DNA of 64,000 nucleotides from Lacinutrix jangbogonensis (lineage in GTDB: Bacteria; Bacteroidota; Bacteroidia; Flavobacteriales; Flavobacteriaceae), in the NCBI RefSeq assembly GCF_000797445.1, contig NZ_JSWF01000029.1, positions 62,001 through 126,000 of the forward strand. The letters are read 5' to 3'. The notes beneath the pieces were generated by a model that had not been told where the DNA came from, ran no database searches, and saw nothing but the letters and a program-made list of their open reading frames with translations. Below, in pieces: positions 52,414 to 62,399 of this stretch. A program made the translations under genes and the position numbers. Numbering within the stretch: position 1 is the stretch's first letter; each line of letters opens with the position of its first letter.

Positions 52414-52562
52414 CGCGTGAAGGATGGAAGTGGCATCCTTTTTTTGCGGATACAACTAATGCTAATATGAAAGTAACTACATTGGTTTATAGAGAAATAG
52501 ATACTAAAAAAATAAGCATAAAAAAAGATATAACGGACAGCCTGACCTGTAAGGTCACGCCC
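52414..52562. repeat. large palindromic dispersed element with internal hairpins
   Basis: Ends GCGTGA (52415-52420) and TCACGC (52555-52560) are exact inverses. Inside are hairpins AAGGATG / CATCCTT (52420-52440) and TGACCT / AGGTCA (52543-52557). An AT-rich middle of about 70 bases separates them. Resembles the GGATAGAAGTGGCATCC...GATATAACGGATAGCC elements frequent after genes in Flavobacteriaceae. It starts 6 bases after the AraC gene stop. Confidence 0.65.
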
Positions 52563-52568
52563 AAAATA

Positions 52569-53408
52569 TTAGTACTCTTTTCTAAATTGTAATGGTGATT
52601 TTGAAGTGGCTTTGGTGAAAAACCTGCTAAAATATGCCGAGTCGTTAAAACCTAGATCGTAAGCGATTTGTTTTACGGCTTCGTTTGTGTACACGAGTTG
52701 GCGTTTAGCTTCAAGGACTATTCTGTTTTTTATAAAATCGCTAGGTGTTTGTGCGCCTACTTTTTGAAAGTTTTTGGTAAGCGATTTTGGCGATAATGCT
52801 AGTCTATTAGCATAATCTGTTACTGAGTGTAGCGTTTTGTAATTTTGCTCTACTAGCAGGCTAAAGTCTTTAAATAGTTTAGTCTCGACATCTGTTTTTA
52901 TAGGATGATGTTCTTTTTGTATGCGTACCGAATGGATAATAAACTGCTTTAAATAGGTTTGCAACATATCGTATTGGGCAGTTTCGGTATTTTCAAATTC
53001 TTCGACAAGGCTTTCTAATATAAAACTGAGTTTTTTAGTATCGTTTTCGCATGGTTTTACAAAAGGTGTTTCGTAAACGTTATTAAATAAAACACCATTG
53101 CAAGCAACTTCTTTATCGTGTGTTTGGATGCAGTAAAAGTCACGAACAAATGTAATTTTGTAGGCTTCTTTTATTTTTTCGGAATCTACAGAGAATACTT
53201 GTCTTGGCGAGAGAAAGAACAACACATTTTCGTTAAAGGAATAGCTTTCAAAATCTATATTATAGGTGCCTTTCCCATCTTTTATCCAATAAATACTATA
53301 AGCATCTATTTGCTCTGGTTTATTAACCACACAGGCTTTTTCGAATTGCACGACGCTTAACGAAAAGAGGTCTTTATATTTATAAGTTGAAATGTCTTGT
53401 ACTGCCAT
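52569..53408 (-). CDS. AraC-family transcriptional regulator
   Basis: 279 residues: N-terminal cupin-like sensor domain (about 1-150) and C-terminal double helix-turn-helix (about 180-279). DNA-binding signatures are LALSPKSLTKNFQKVGAQTPSDF and QIAYDLGFNDSAYFSRFFTKATSKSPLQFR (parts of it). The ligand is unknown. It is 7 bases after brnQ on the same strand and may be co-transcribed with it. Confidence 0.92.
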   Translation of the reverse strand: MAVQDISTYKYKDLFSLSVVQFEKACVVNKPEQIDAYSIYWIKDGKGTYNIDFESYSFNENVLFFLSPRQVFSVDSEKIKEAYKITFVRDFYCIQTHDKEVACNGVLFNNVYETPFVKPCENDTKKLSFILESLVEEFENTETAQYDMLQTYLKQFIIHSVRIQKEHHPIKTDVETKLFKDFSLLVEQNYKTLHSVTDYANRLALSPKSLTKNFQKVGAQTPSDFIKNRIVLEAKRQLVYTNEAVKQIAYDLGFNDSAYFSRFFTKATSKSPLQFRKEY

Positions 53409-53415
53409 TACTAAA

Positions 53416-54717
53416 TTATAGAGTTGTAGGCTTAGTCGTAAAAGTTTTAATATTTAACACTAAAAACACAATTAATGCTGGTAACACCCAACCTAAACTG
53501 TGTTTAGCAAAAGGAATTATATTAATGAGGTTGATTAGTCCTTCCGAAGGCATTAAAAACCCTAAAACATCTGGAATGCTAAATATAAAGGTCACCAAAA
53601 CAACTAGTCTAAAAACTGTTTTTGACGCGAACTTTTGGGGTATCGCATTTAACAGAATAAGTATAATTGTTATTGGATAGATAAATAATAATATTGGCAA
53701 TGCAATGACAATAATCGAGTTAAAGTTTAATTGACCCACTACTACTCCAAACACACATGCTATTATTGCAGTAATAATATAAACGGTTTGAGAATTATTA
53801 ATTAAGCCTTTAAAATAATCTGCTGTTCCTGTTACAATACCTACTGCTGTTGTAAAACAGGCTAATGCTATTAACACACTTAATGCTGTGTTACCAAAAG
53901 TACCCAATGCCTTTGTACTAATACCTCTTAGTAAATTTGCGCGTTGCATATCGCTACTTAATGCGCTATTAACATCGATCTCTGAACCATAAAATGCACC
54001 AACCGCAATAAGTCCAGCATAAATAATAAATAAACCTAATCCTGCTATGAGTCCAGACTTTTTAATGAGTTCTTTTTTAGCTTCAAAGGACGCATTCCCT
54101 TTTAAATTAATAGATATAATAATGACTGCACCAACAACTACCGCTCCAATAGCATCAAAAGTTTGGTAGCCTTCTAAAATCCCTTTTACAATTGGTGTTT
54201 CAAACTGAGATGTATTTGTAATCATTTGTGTAGAAAACAAACCAATACCAATTACCAAAAGCAACATAATAACTATAAAAGGAGTTAGGTATTTTCCAAT
54301 AAAATTTAATATTTTAGATCGGTTTAAAGCAAAAAGTAGTACCAAAATAAAATAAACACTACTGGTTAATAATGGTGAAGTCCCAAAGTTTGGGTGTATT
54401 GCAATTTCGTGGGTTGCTGCTGCTGTTCTTGGAGACGGGATTGCAACTGCAATTATATAAATAAGCACACAATAGACTAAGCTAAAAACTGGTGACACTT
54501 TTTTACCAAAATCGTATAAAGTTCCTTGTAATTTTGCATGTGCATAAATACCAATTATAGGTATTGCAACAGCAGTAATTATGAATCCTAAGGTTACCCA
54601 AAACCAATCTTCTCCTGAATTATAACCCAAAAGTGGTGGCAACAATAAATTTCCTGCTCCAAAAAACAGGGAGAATAAGGCGAAACTAGTAATTAATAAA
54701 TCTTTGGTTTTATTCAT
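53416..54717 (-). CDS. brnQ: branched-chain amino acid:cation symporter (LIV-II)
   Basis: 433-residue inner-membrane carrier with about twelve spans. The start FALFSLFFGAGNLLLPPLLGY is diagnostic for BrnQ, followed by AAATHEIAIHPNFG. Sodium- or proton-driven uptake of leucine, isoleucine and valine. The next gene downstream is an AraC regulator, which may respond to nutrient state. Confidence 0.94.
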   Translation of the reverse strand: MNKTKDLLITSFALFSLFFGAGNLLLPPLLGYNSGEDWFWVTLGFIITAVAIPIIGIYAHAKLQGTLYDFGKKVSPVFSLVYCVLIYIIAVAIPSPRTAAATHEIAIHPNFGTSPLLTSSVYFILVLLFALNRSKILNFIGKYLTPFIVIMLLLVIGIGLFSTQMITNTSQFETPIVKGILEGYQTFDAIGAVVVGAVIIISINLKGNASFEAKKELIKKSGLIAGLGLFIIYAGLIAVGAFYGSEIDVNSALSSDMQRANLLRGISTKALGTFGNTALSVLIALACFTTAVGIVTGTADYFKGLINNSQTVYIITAIIACVFGVVVGQLNFNSIIVIALPILLFIYPITIILILLNAIPQKFASKTVFRLVVLVTFIFSIPDVLGFLMPSEGLINLINIIPFAKHSLGWVLPALIVFLVLNIKTFTTKPTTL

Positions 54718-54899
54718 TTTTGATAAAAGACAGAGCTTACCTTTATTTTAGTATAGCTCTTAATTATATTTGTCTAATATACTTTAAATTGATTTCATAC
54801 CATTCTTCTTTTCGTTTTTGAGCAAAAGAAAAGGGCGTTTTTTTATTTTGAACTAGAAAAGGCAAAAGAACATTTTAAAGGTTAAAAATTAAGAGGAGG

Positions 54900-55679
54900 A
54901 TGGTATTCAAATACAAAGGCATAGAAAAATTTTACACAGATCAAGGCAAAGGTTCTGCTTTGGTTTTACTTCATGGTTTTCTGGAAGACAGCTCAATGTG
55001 GCAAGAATTAATTCCAGAACTCACTAAAAAAAACAGAGTTATTACTATAGATTTGTTAGGTCATGGTAAAACGGGATGTTTAGGGTATGTCCATACCATG
55101 GAAGATATGGCAGCCGCTGTTTATGCTATTTTAAAACACTTAAAACTTAGAAAATACATTTTTATTGGCCATTCTATGGGTGGTTATGTTGCTTTGGCCT
55201 TTACAAGGCTATATCCTGAAAGCATTAAAGGTTTATGTTTATTGAATTCTACTTACGAAGAAGATGACAATGAAAGAAAACAATTAAGAGCACGAGCCAA
55301 CAAAATGGTTCAAAGCAATTATGTAAATATGGTTCGCATGAGTTTTGCTAATCTTTTTAGTGCTGAAAGCAAATTGAAACATGCTAAAGCTTTCAACTTA
55401 GCTTTAGAAATTGCACTAAAAACACCTATTCAAGGTTATATGGCTGCTAATGAGGGCATGAGACAGCGCGAGGACACTTCGGTTTTCTTTGCAGAAGCTT
55501 CCTTTAAAAAAGTTGTTTTATTAGGAAAAAAAGACACAATTTTAAACGTTAACGACATGCTTAAGTTTACTAATAAACATACTATTGAAACCCATGTCTT
55601 TTCTGAAGGACATATGAGTCATATTGAAAACAAGGAAGAAGTAACACAACAAATATTGCATTTCATCGAAAAAATATAG
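54900..55679 (+). CDS. alpha/beta-fold hydrolase
   Basis: 259 residues, cytosolic. Oxyanion motif LLHGFLED near 24, nucleophile elbow GHSMGG (Ser near 97), acid near GKKDTIL (Asp near 211) and catalytic His in SEGHMSHIEN (near 238). Substrate unknown; MenH- or esterase-like. AGAGGAGG runs directly into the ATG, too close to act as a Shine-Dalgarno site. Confidence 0.9.
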   Translation: MVFKYKGIEKFYTDQGKGSALVLLHGFLEDSSMWQELIPELTKKNRVITIDLLGHGKTGCLGYVHTMEDMAAAVYAILKHLKLRKYIFIGHSMGGYVALAFTRLYPESIKGLCLLNSTYEEDDNERKQLRARANKMVQSNYVNMVRMSFANLFSAESKLKHAKAFNLALEIALKTPIQGYMAANEGMRQREDTSVFFAEASFKKVVLLGKKDTILNVNDMLKFTNKHTIETHVFSEGHMSHIENKEEVTQQILHFIEKI

Positions 55680-55770
55680 TGTTTTGTCGGGTATTTAGAA
55701 TTTTAAATTATATTTAAACTCTTAAAAATCAGCATTAAGAGTAAAATTAAGATAAAACCTGAACTAATTC

Positions 55771-56001
55771 ATGTCTATGTTTTGTAATCTATTTGGCCAT
55801 AAATACGAAGTTTCCAAAAAAATTACGTATCACTTAAAAGAATACAAATGCTGTAATTGTAAAAAACAACTGACTACAAATAGCAATGGAAAGTTAGTTG
55901 AACTTACGCCAAAACACAAAGAAATAAACTCAATTTTATCTAAAATTTATACTAATAAACAAGCAAGACTTCACAAAGGTGGATTAAAAATAACGTCTTA
56001 G
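55771..56001 (+). CDS. small Cys-rich zinc-binding-type protein
   Basis: 76 residues, basic, with CNLFGHKYEVSKK at the start and YKCCNCKKQL in the middle (Cys 5, His 10 and the CxxC cluster). These can form one zinc site. It resembles short phage- or chromosome-borne zinc-ribbon proteins (DUF1660-like). Its last bases overlap the end of the convergent thiL gene. Confidence 0.65.
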   Translation: MSMFCNLFGHKYEVSKKITYHLKEYKCCNCKKQLTTNSNGKLVELTPKHKEINSILSKIYTNKQARLHKGGLKITS

Positions 56002-57044
56002 TTATCGAAATTTTTCCAACCTTGCGCTTGTAATGGTATTTTTGTTTCTCCTCTAGTCACTAAATTAGCTCCAATATTTTTTTCTGTAATATATCCAATA
56101 ACTGTTAAATTAGGGTTGGCTTTTATTTTTGGAAAATCTTCTTGAGAAATCGTCATTAACAACTCATAATCTTCACCTCCATTTAGTACAACTGTGGTAC
56201 TATCCATCTTAAATTCTTCGCAAGTTGAAATAACTTGTGGATCTAAAGGCAGTTTATCTTCATATAAATCGCAACCTACCTCACTAGCTTTACATATATG
56301 TAAAATTTCTGAAGACAAACCATCGCTAATATCAATCATAGCTGTAGGCTTAACCTCTAAATCTTTCAGCAATTTAATTATGTCTTTTCTCGCTTCAGGT
56401 TTTAACTGGCGCTCCATAACGTATGTGTAAGCATCCAAATCTGGTTGATTATTTGGGTTTACTTTAAACACTTCCTTTTCACGCTCTAAAATTTGAAGTC
56501 CCATATAAGCTCCTCCTAAATCACCTGTTACAACTAACAAATCGTTTGGTTTTGCACCATTTCTATAGACTACATCTTCGGTTTTAACTTGTCCTATTGC
56601 GGTTACAGAAATTAATAATCCAGAAGTAGAAGATGTTGTGTCCCCTCCAACAACATCAACATTATATATTTTTGCTGCTAATGCAATACCTTCGTATAAA
56701 GCTTCCAAAGCCTCTAAAGGAAACCGGTTAGATACAGCTATAGATACTGTAACTTGGGTCGCTTCGGCATTCATAGCATAAACATCAGATAAGTTTACGA
56801 CAACAGCTTTATAACCTAAATGTTTTAAAGGCACATAGCTTAAATCGAAATGTACGCCTTCTACCAACATATCTGTAGTGACTACAATTTGCTTCTTTTT
56901 AAAATCTAAAACCGCTGCATCATCTCCAATACTCTTAATGGTAGATTTCTGTTTAATCTCAAACTGCTCTGTTAAGTGTTCTATTAATCCGAATTCTCCC
57001 AATTCGCTTAAAGGTGTACTTGCTTGATTTTTATCTTCTATCAT
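55998..57044 (-). CDS. thiL: thiamine-monophosphate kinase
   Basis: 348 residues. Phosphorylates thiamine phosphate to thiamine diphosphate. Motifs: start LGEFGLIEHL, IGDDAAVLDF near 42, VGGDTTSS near 135, AMIDISDGLSSEI near 236 and GGEDYELL near 288. Length is normal. Single gene, convergent with the small zinc protein. Confidence 0.95.
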   Translation of the reverse strand: MIEDKNQASTPLSELGEFGLIEHLTEQFEIKQKSTIKSIGDDAAVLDFKKKQIVVTTDMLVEGVHFDLSYVPLKHLGYKAVVVNLSDVYAMNAEATQVTVSIAVSNRFPLEALEALYEGIALAAKIYNVDVVGGDTTSSTSGLLISVTAIGQVKTEDVVYRNGAKPNDLLVVTGDLGGAYMGLQILEREKEVFKVNPNNQPDLDAYTYVMERQLKPEARKDIIKLLKDLEVKPTAMIDISDGLSSEILHICKASEVGCDLYEDKLPLDPQVISTCEEFKMDSTTVVLNGGEDYELLMTISQEDFPKIKANPNLTVIGYITEKNIGANLVTRGETKIPLQAQGWKNFDN

Positions 57045-57227
57045 AGTGCAAAAATAAGAAGTTGAATTAATAATCAGGGTAAATTTGTATATAATGTGTT
57101 TTCATAATAAAAAGACACTATAAACGCCCTAAATCAAAAATTGAAATACAAGTATTTTAACACTAAAATCAGCGTTTTACCATTTTATTTCTTAATTTCG
57201 TGCTACTTATTTCAAAAAATTAAATTC

Positions 57228-58766
57228 ATGTTTAAAAACTACATTTTTGTTCTAATTGTTTGTTTTTGTTTTCAAAGCGGATTAAACGCTCAAACACCTT
57301 GCGTTTCTGGCATGGCTGGTGTTTATGAATGTAACGATTACGATTTAATGTCAAGAATCCCAGTCTCTGAATTAGGGATGCCCTTAGCACCTGCTAGGGC
57401 GAACGATATATGGGGATGGACAGATCCTTTAGATGGAAAAGAGTATGCAATTGTTGGCACAAGAAATAGTACGGCCTTTGTAGATGTTTCAAACCCACTA
57501 AACCCAATTCTTTTAGGACGTATTGAATCTGCAAACAGTAATGCTTCTGCTTGGAGAGATATAAAGGTATATAATAATCATGCGTTTATTGTTGCAGATA
57601 TAATTGGAGATCATGGCATGCAAGTATTCGATTTAACACTACTTAGAGATGGCGTTGATGCCGATTTAACGTATGACGGAACTCAAGTCTTAAGATATCA
57701 AGGCGATGGTGGTACGGGAGACTTAGTTATTGGTAGTTGCCATAATATTGTTATTAATGAATCTGAAGGTGTTGCGTATTTAGTAGGATGCAGTTCTGCT
57801 AATGGTGGAGGGCCAATTTTTGTAGATATTACAAATCCTACTAGCCCAACAGTTATAGGAGACTACACGGCTGGAGGTTATTCACACGATGCACAAGTAG
57901 TAACATATACTGGACCAGATACAGACTATTACGATCCTGCAAATGGAATTTCTGGGACACAATTATATATTGGAAGCAATGGTGCTGCTGATCAAGTTGT
58001 GATTTTAAATGTAACAGATAAAAATAACATTACATTAATTAGTTCATTTACATATCCTCAAATAGCTTATGCTCACCAAGGTTGGTTTACAGACGATCAA
58101 CGTTATTTTATATTAGGTGATGAGATTGATGAATTAGATTTTGGAAATAATTCACGTACGTTAGTGTTCGACTTTCTAGATTTAGATTTAAATACTAATA
58201 TGGCTAGCATACCTGCAAACCTGATGAATACCTATTTAGGACCAACTGCTGCTATAGATCACAATGGCTACGTAAAAGGGAACACCTTTTACCTCGCGAA
58301 CTACAGAGCTGGCTTACGTGTTTTAGATGTTTCTATATTAACATCTAGCAACAACACAAATGCAGAAATTGGTTTTTTTGACACCCATCCAGGAAGTAAC
58401 AGTGACGACTTTAATGGTACATGGAGTGTGTATCCTTATTTTGCAAGTGGTAACATTATTATTAGTGATATAGAACGTGGTTTATTTGTTGTTAGAAAAA
58501 GTGGAACGACACTAAGCACGCCAAGCATTGATCTATCAGTAAGCTTTTCTTTATTTCCAAATCCAACAACATCTATTTCAACTTTAAAAAGCGATAACGA
58601 TATTCCAATTGAAACCGTTGAAATATATAGTATTCTTGGACAAGAAGTATTTAAAAAAGATAATATTAATGCTCTAGAATACGTTCTTCCTACAACAGGT
58701 TACTCCGCTGGGATTTACATTATTAAAATTAATAATGTTAAAACAAAAAAACTGGTTATAAAATAA
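57228..58766 (+). CDS. choice-of-anchor B family protein with T9SS sorting domain
   Basis: 512 residues from the ATG at 57228 (MFKNYIFVLIV, a good signal peptide). The frame can be extended 29 codons to 57141, but the leader then becomes internal. The propeller-like core of the choice-of-anchor B family runs from about 25 to 430, with motifs HNIVINESEGVAYLVGCSS and YAHQGWFTDDQRYFILGDE. A C-terminal T9SS type A domain (about 440-512, starting LFPNPTTS and ending KKLVIK) sends it out through the type IX system. First gene of a five-gene operon. Confidence 0.88.
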   Translation: MFKNYIFVLIVCFCFQSGLNAQTPCVSGMAGVYECNDYDLMSRIPVSELGMPLAPARANDIWGWTDPLDGKEYAIVGTRNSTAFVDVSNPLNPILLGRIESANSNASAWRDIKVYNNHAFIVADIIGDHGMQVFDLTLLRDGVDADLTYDGTQVLRYQGDGGTGDLVIGSCHNIVINESEGVAYLVGCSSANGGGPIFVDITNPTSPTVIGDYTAGGYSHDAQVVTYTGPDTDYYDPANGISGTQLYIGSNGAADQVVILNVTDKNNITLISSFTYPQIAYAHQGWFTDDQRYFILGDEIDELDFGNNSRTLVFDFLDLDLNTNMASIPANLMNTYLGPTAAIDHNGYVKGNTFYLANYRAGLRVLDVSILTSSNNTNAEIGFFDTHPGSNSDDFNGTWSVYPYFASGNIIISDIERGLFVVRKSGTTLSTPSIDLSVSFSLFPNPTTSISTLKSDNDIPIETVEIYSILGQEVFKKDNINALEYVLPTTGYSAGIYIIKINNVKTKKLVIK

Positions 58767-58776
58767 AATTGAAAAA

Positions 58777-60261
58777 ATGAAAAAAATGAAAAAAATCACT
58801 TCTGCTGTTTTAATTTTAATAACCATTGGAATTACAATGTATAGCTGTCAAGACGAACCTGTAGATTTTGTTCCTATTGTTGATACAGACGGTGATGGCA
58901 TTTTGGATACAGTAGATAATTGTTTACAAATTGCAAATCCAGACCAAGCCGATTTAAATGGTAATGGCATTGGTGATGCTTGTGAACCAAATGCAGATAG
59001 TGATAATGATGGTATTCCAGATACTGAAGACAATTGTATAAACACGCCTAACCCAGATCAAGCCGATACAGACAATGATGGTATTGGAGATGCTTGTGAA
59101 ACTGGCACTAATCCCATAACTCCATTATCGCCTTGCGAAAATGGTATGGCAGGAATTTACCCTTGTAATGGAATAGACTTATTAGCTGAAATTAATACCG
59201 AAACTCTTGGTGGAGATGCTAGTATTGAAGGTAGCGATATTTGGGGATGGACAGATCCAACCACCAATAATGAATACGCAATAATAGCTTTAACAAATAG
59301 CACAGCATTTATTGATATTACAGACCCTGTAAACCCAGTGTATTTAGGACGATTAAACTCTAGCGCAGGAACAAATTTTTGGAGAGATGTAAAAGTATAT
59401 AATAATCATGCTTTTATAGTTGCAGATGGAGCTGGACCTCATGGTATGCAGGTTTTCGATTTAACAAGACTAAGAAACGTTGTAAATATACCAGAAGTTT
59501 TTACTGTAGATGCAATTTATACAGGTGTGGGAAGCTGTCATAACATTGTAATAAACGAAAGCGAAGGCGTTGCTTATTTAGTTGGCTGTTCTTCAACTAA
59601 TGGTGGAGGACCAATTTTTGTGGATATTTCTAACCCAATGAACCCAACCTTTTTAGGCGATTATACTGCAGCTGGCTACACTCACGATGCACAAGTTGTT
59701 ACATACAATGGTCCAGATTCAGATTATACTGGTAAACAAATATATGTAGGTAGTAATGGTAATACCGATAAAGTTGTAATTCTAGACGTTACAGATAAAA
59801 GCAATGTAATTCAAATTAGCGACTTTACGTATCCTCAAACAGATTACGCACATCAAGGTTGGTTTACAGACGACCATGCTTATTTTATTCTGGGCGATGA
59901 GTTAGACGAGCAAGGTTTTGGCTTTAATACTAAGACTTTAATATTCGATTTTACAGATTTAGATAATCCAACGTTATCATCTACTTACACTGGACCAACT
60001 GAAGCAATAGACCATAACGGTTATGTAAAAGGCAATGAATATTATCTTGCAAATTATAGAGCAGGATTGAGAATATTAGACATTACTAATATCTCTGCAG
60101 CTTCTAATTCAATGACAGAAACTGCTTTTTTCGACACATTCCCATCTAGTAACAGTGCTAATTTTAATGGTGTATGGAGTGTTTACCCGTATTTCGCTAG
60201 TGGCAATATAATTATTAGCGACATCGAAGGCGGCCTATTTATAGTTAGAAAAAGCAATTAA
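58777..60261 (+). CDS. choice-of-anchor B family lipoprotein with thrombospondin type 3 repeats
   Basis: 494 residues. Lipoprotein signal (ending MYSC, Cys 24), then two calcium-binding thrombospondin type 3 repeats (about 36-105, with DTDGDGILDT and DSDNDGIPDT). The same choice-of-anchor B core as the upstream gene follows (HNIVINESEGVAYLVGCSS is identical in both). It lacks the T9SS domain and ends right after the core. So the two paralogues differ in how they reach or hold the surface. 10 bases after the first gene. Confidence 0.88.
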   Translation: MKKMKKITSAVLILITIGITMYSCQDEPVDFVPIVDTDGDGILDTVDNCLQIANPDQADLNGNGIGDACEPNADSDNDGIPDTEDNCINTPNPDQADTDNDGIGDACETGTNPITPLSPCENGMAGIYPCNGIDLLAEINTETLGGDASIEGSDIWGWTDPTTNNEYAIIALTNSTAFIDITDPVNPVYLGRLNSSAGTNFWRDVKVYNNHAFIVADGAGPHGMQVFDLTRLRNVVNIPEVFTVDAIYTGVGSCHNIVINESEGVAYLVGCSSTNGGGPIFVDISNPMNPTFLGDYTAAGYTHDAQVVTYNGPDSDYTGKQIYVGSNGNTDKVVILDVTDKSNVIQISDFTYPQTDYAHQGWFTDDHAYFILGDELDEQGFGFNTKTLIFDFTDLDNPTLSSTYTGPTEAIDHNGYVKGNEYYLANYRAGLRILDITNISAASNSMTETAFFDTFPSSNSANFNGVWSVYPYFASGNIIISDIEGGLFIVRKSN

Positions 60262-60272
60262 TAATTTATTAA

Positions 60273-61616
60273 ATGAACTCTAAAACATCTTTATTACTCT
60301 ATTTTTTCGGTTTAATAACCATACTAAGTTGTAAAAACGATGATGATGGTGTAATAAATAGCAATACAACTTCGACAGGATCAGTTTCCTCTGTTAAAAC
60401 AGTTGGAGGCTCTAAAAACGACAGTGCACAAGAAATTGTTAGCACTAGCGATGGAGGTTACGCTATACTAGGTTTTACACAAAGTATAGATGGAGATATT
60501 ATAGACAAACAAAACGAAAATTTCGATTTCTGGGTATTAAAATTCAATGAAGAAAACGACATACAATGGAATAAAACCTATGGTGGAACAGGAGATGATA
60601 AAGGGCAAGATATTATTCAAACTTCCGATGGTGGATATGCCATTATAGGTTCAAGTTTTAGTAACGATGAAGATGTTTCGGGAAATCATGGTCAAAATGA
60701 TTATTGGTTAGCAAAACTAGATGCTTCAGGTAATATTTCATGGCAAAAATCTTATGGCTACCAAGGAGCAGATTATGGTATTTCTGTCATTCAAACTAAC
60801 GATTCTGGATACCTTATAACTGGTGTTTTAGACGTTACAGCTTCAGGAGGCGCAGGTAACACCTCTAAACAAAGAAGTAATCATGCAGGTGGAGATTATT
60901 GGGCTCTAAAACTAGATGCATCTGGCACTATAGAATGGAGTAAATATTATGGTGGATTATTTACAGATTCTCCAGAAAGTATTGTGCAAACAGAAGATAA
61001 TGGATTCATAATTGTTGGAGGATCCGATAGTATGGACACTGATATTTCTAACAATATTGGATCTTACGACTTTTGGGTACTTAAAATTTCGGCAACAGGT
61101 GCAATAGTATGGGAGAAATCTTATGGTGGAGAAGAGATTGATGAAGCTTGGTCGATTGTAAAATCTGGCGATGGTAATTATATAATTGCTGGAGACACTA
61201 GAAGTAACACTGTAAACGTCTCTAATAATATTGGCGCTGCAGATGTATGGTTAATTAAAATTTCGCCTACAGGCGAATTACTTTGGGAAAAAACCATTGG
61301 AGGAACTGGTTTTGATGTTGCTAGAGACATTTCAGCAACTCAAGATGGTGGGTTTTTACTAGCAGGAAGCTCACGAAGTAACGATGTAGATGTTTCAGAA
61401 AATAAAGGACAAAACGATGCTTGGGCTGTAAAGGTTGACAGCAACGGAAACATAGAATGGGAAACCAGTATTGGCGGAACAAACATAGATTTCGCTTATG
61501 GAATTACAGAATTAAATAATAAAAAAGTAGTTGTAATTGGCGACACAACAAGTGACGACGAGGATATTATTGAAAACAAAGGGTTTACAGATTTACTCAT
61601 AGTCCATATCGACTAA
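60273..61616 (+). CDS. beta-propeller lipoprotein with repeated DGGY motifs
   Basis: 447 residues: lipoprotein signal (ITILSC, Cys 20) and about seven repeats of roughly 50 residues over 45-440. Typical forms are STSDGGYAILGFTQS, WNKTYGGTGDDKG and EKSYGGEEIDEA. This suits a seven-bladed propeller such as found in many Bacteroidota surface lipoproteins. No enzyme motif. Third gene of the operon with the MbnP/MbnH pair; a scaffold or binding role is inferred. Confidence 0.8.
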   Translation: MNSKTSLLLYFFGLITILSCKNDDDGVINSNTTSTGSVSSVKTVGGSKNDSAQEIVSTSDGGYAILGFTQSIDGDIIDKQNENFDFWVLKFNEENDIQWNKTYGGTGDDKGQDIIQTSDGGYAIIGSSFSNDEDVSGNHGQNDYWLAKLDASGNISWQKSYGYQGADYGISVIQTNDSGYLITGVLDVTASGGAGNTSKQRSNHAGGDYWALKLDASGTIEWSKYYGGLFTDSPESIVQTEDNGFIIVGGSDSMDTDISNNIGSYDFWVLKISATGAIVWEKSYGGEEIDEAWSIVKSGDGNYIIAGDTRSNTVNVSNNIGAADVWLIKISPTGELLWEKTIGGTGFDVARDISATQDGGFLLAGSSRSNDVDVSENKGQNDAWAVKVDSNGNIEWETSIGGTNIDFAYGITELNNKKVVVIGDTTSDDEDIIENKGFTDLLIVHID

Positions 61617-61628
61617 AAACAGAATACA

Positions 61629-62393
61629 ATGAAAAGAATTTTTGCCTTATTATTATGTGCAACTGTAGCGTTTACTTCATGTGGAGAAGATAACGATGAC
61701 AATATAAAAGCAAATGCAAACGTTAATTTTAAATTTTCACATACTTGGGATAATACCACAATAAACAGTAACAACTTAACAACCGAAACGGTAACGAATG
61801 CTAATGGTGAAGTTATAAATATGACACGCATTAGATACCTGATTTCAAAATTACAATTAGTAAATAGTGCTGGAATTATTTACAGTTTTGACGGTTACAA
61901 GTTTACAGATTTAGAAGATATTAACACCTACGATTTTACACCAGAAAACAATGCCATTCCAGCAGGAACTTATACACTTAAATTTGTTTGGGGATTTAAC
62001 GAAGAAGACAATATTGATGGCAATTATACAGATTTAAACAGTGCCTCATGGAATTGGCCAAGCATGCTAGGTGGTGGTTATCATTTTCTTCAATTTGATG
62101 GTATGTACAATGTAGATACAACGCCAAGCCCTTTTAACTTTCACAATGGAACAGCTCGTGTAAGCATGGGTGTTTTTGAACAAAATTTTGCAACTATTGA
62201 ATTAGAAACACCACTAATTATAAATAATAACGCAACAATTAATATATCTATGGATATTTCAGAATTATTTAAAAACCCTAATACTTGGGATTTAAATGTT
62301 CTTGACACTCCACTAATGCCCAATTACGATGCACAAAAATTGATGCAGCAAAATGTTATGAGTTTATTTAGTATTGAAGGTATTACACAATAA
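61629..62393 (+). CDS. MbnP-family copper-binding lipoprotein
   Basis: 254 residues. Lipoprotein signal (AFTSC, Cys 18) followed by the MbnP-type fold: NVNFKFSHTWDN, INMTRIRYLISKLQLVN, then NWPSMLGGGYHFLQFDG with the Trp-rich stretch ASWNW before it. In studied MbnP proteins a Trp is turned into kynurenine by the MbnH partner and helps bind copper(I). The next gene encodes such a partner 6 bases away. Which Trp is used here is unknown, but the ASWNW region is the likely one. Confidence 0.83.
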   Translation: MKRIFALLLCATVAFTSCGEDNDDNIKANANVNFKFSHTWDNTTINSNNLTTETVTNANGEVINMTRIRYLISKLQLVNSAGIIYSFDGYKFTDLEDINTYDFTPENNAIPAGTYTLKFVWGFNEEDNIDGNYTDLNSASWNWPSMLGGGYHFLQFDGMYNVDTTPSPFNFHNGTARVSMGVFEQNFATIELETPLIINNNATINISMDISELFKNPNTWDLNVLDTPLMPNYDAQKLMQQNVMSLFSIEGITQ

Positions 62394-62399
62394 AAAATA

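Noticed and set aside
54890-54902. Strong Shine-Dalgarno AGAGGAGG before the alpha/beta hydrolase
   Set aside because: It runs directly into the ATG with no spacing, and the phylum rarely uses such sites.
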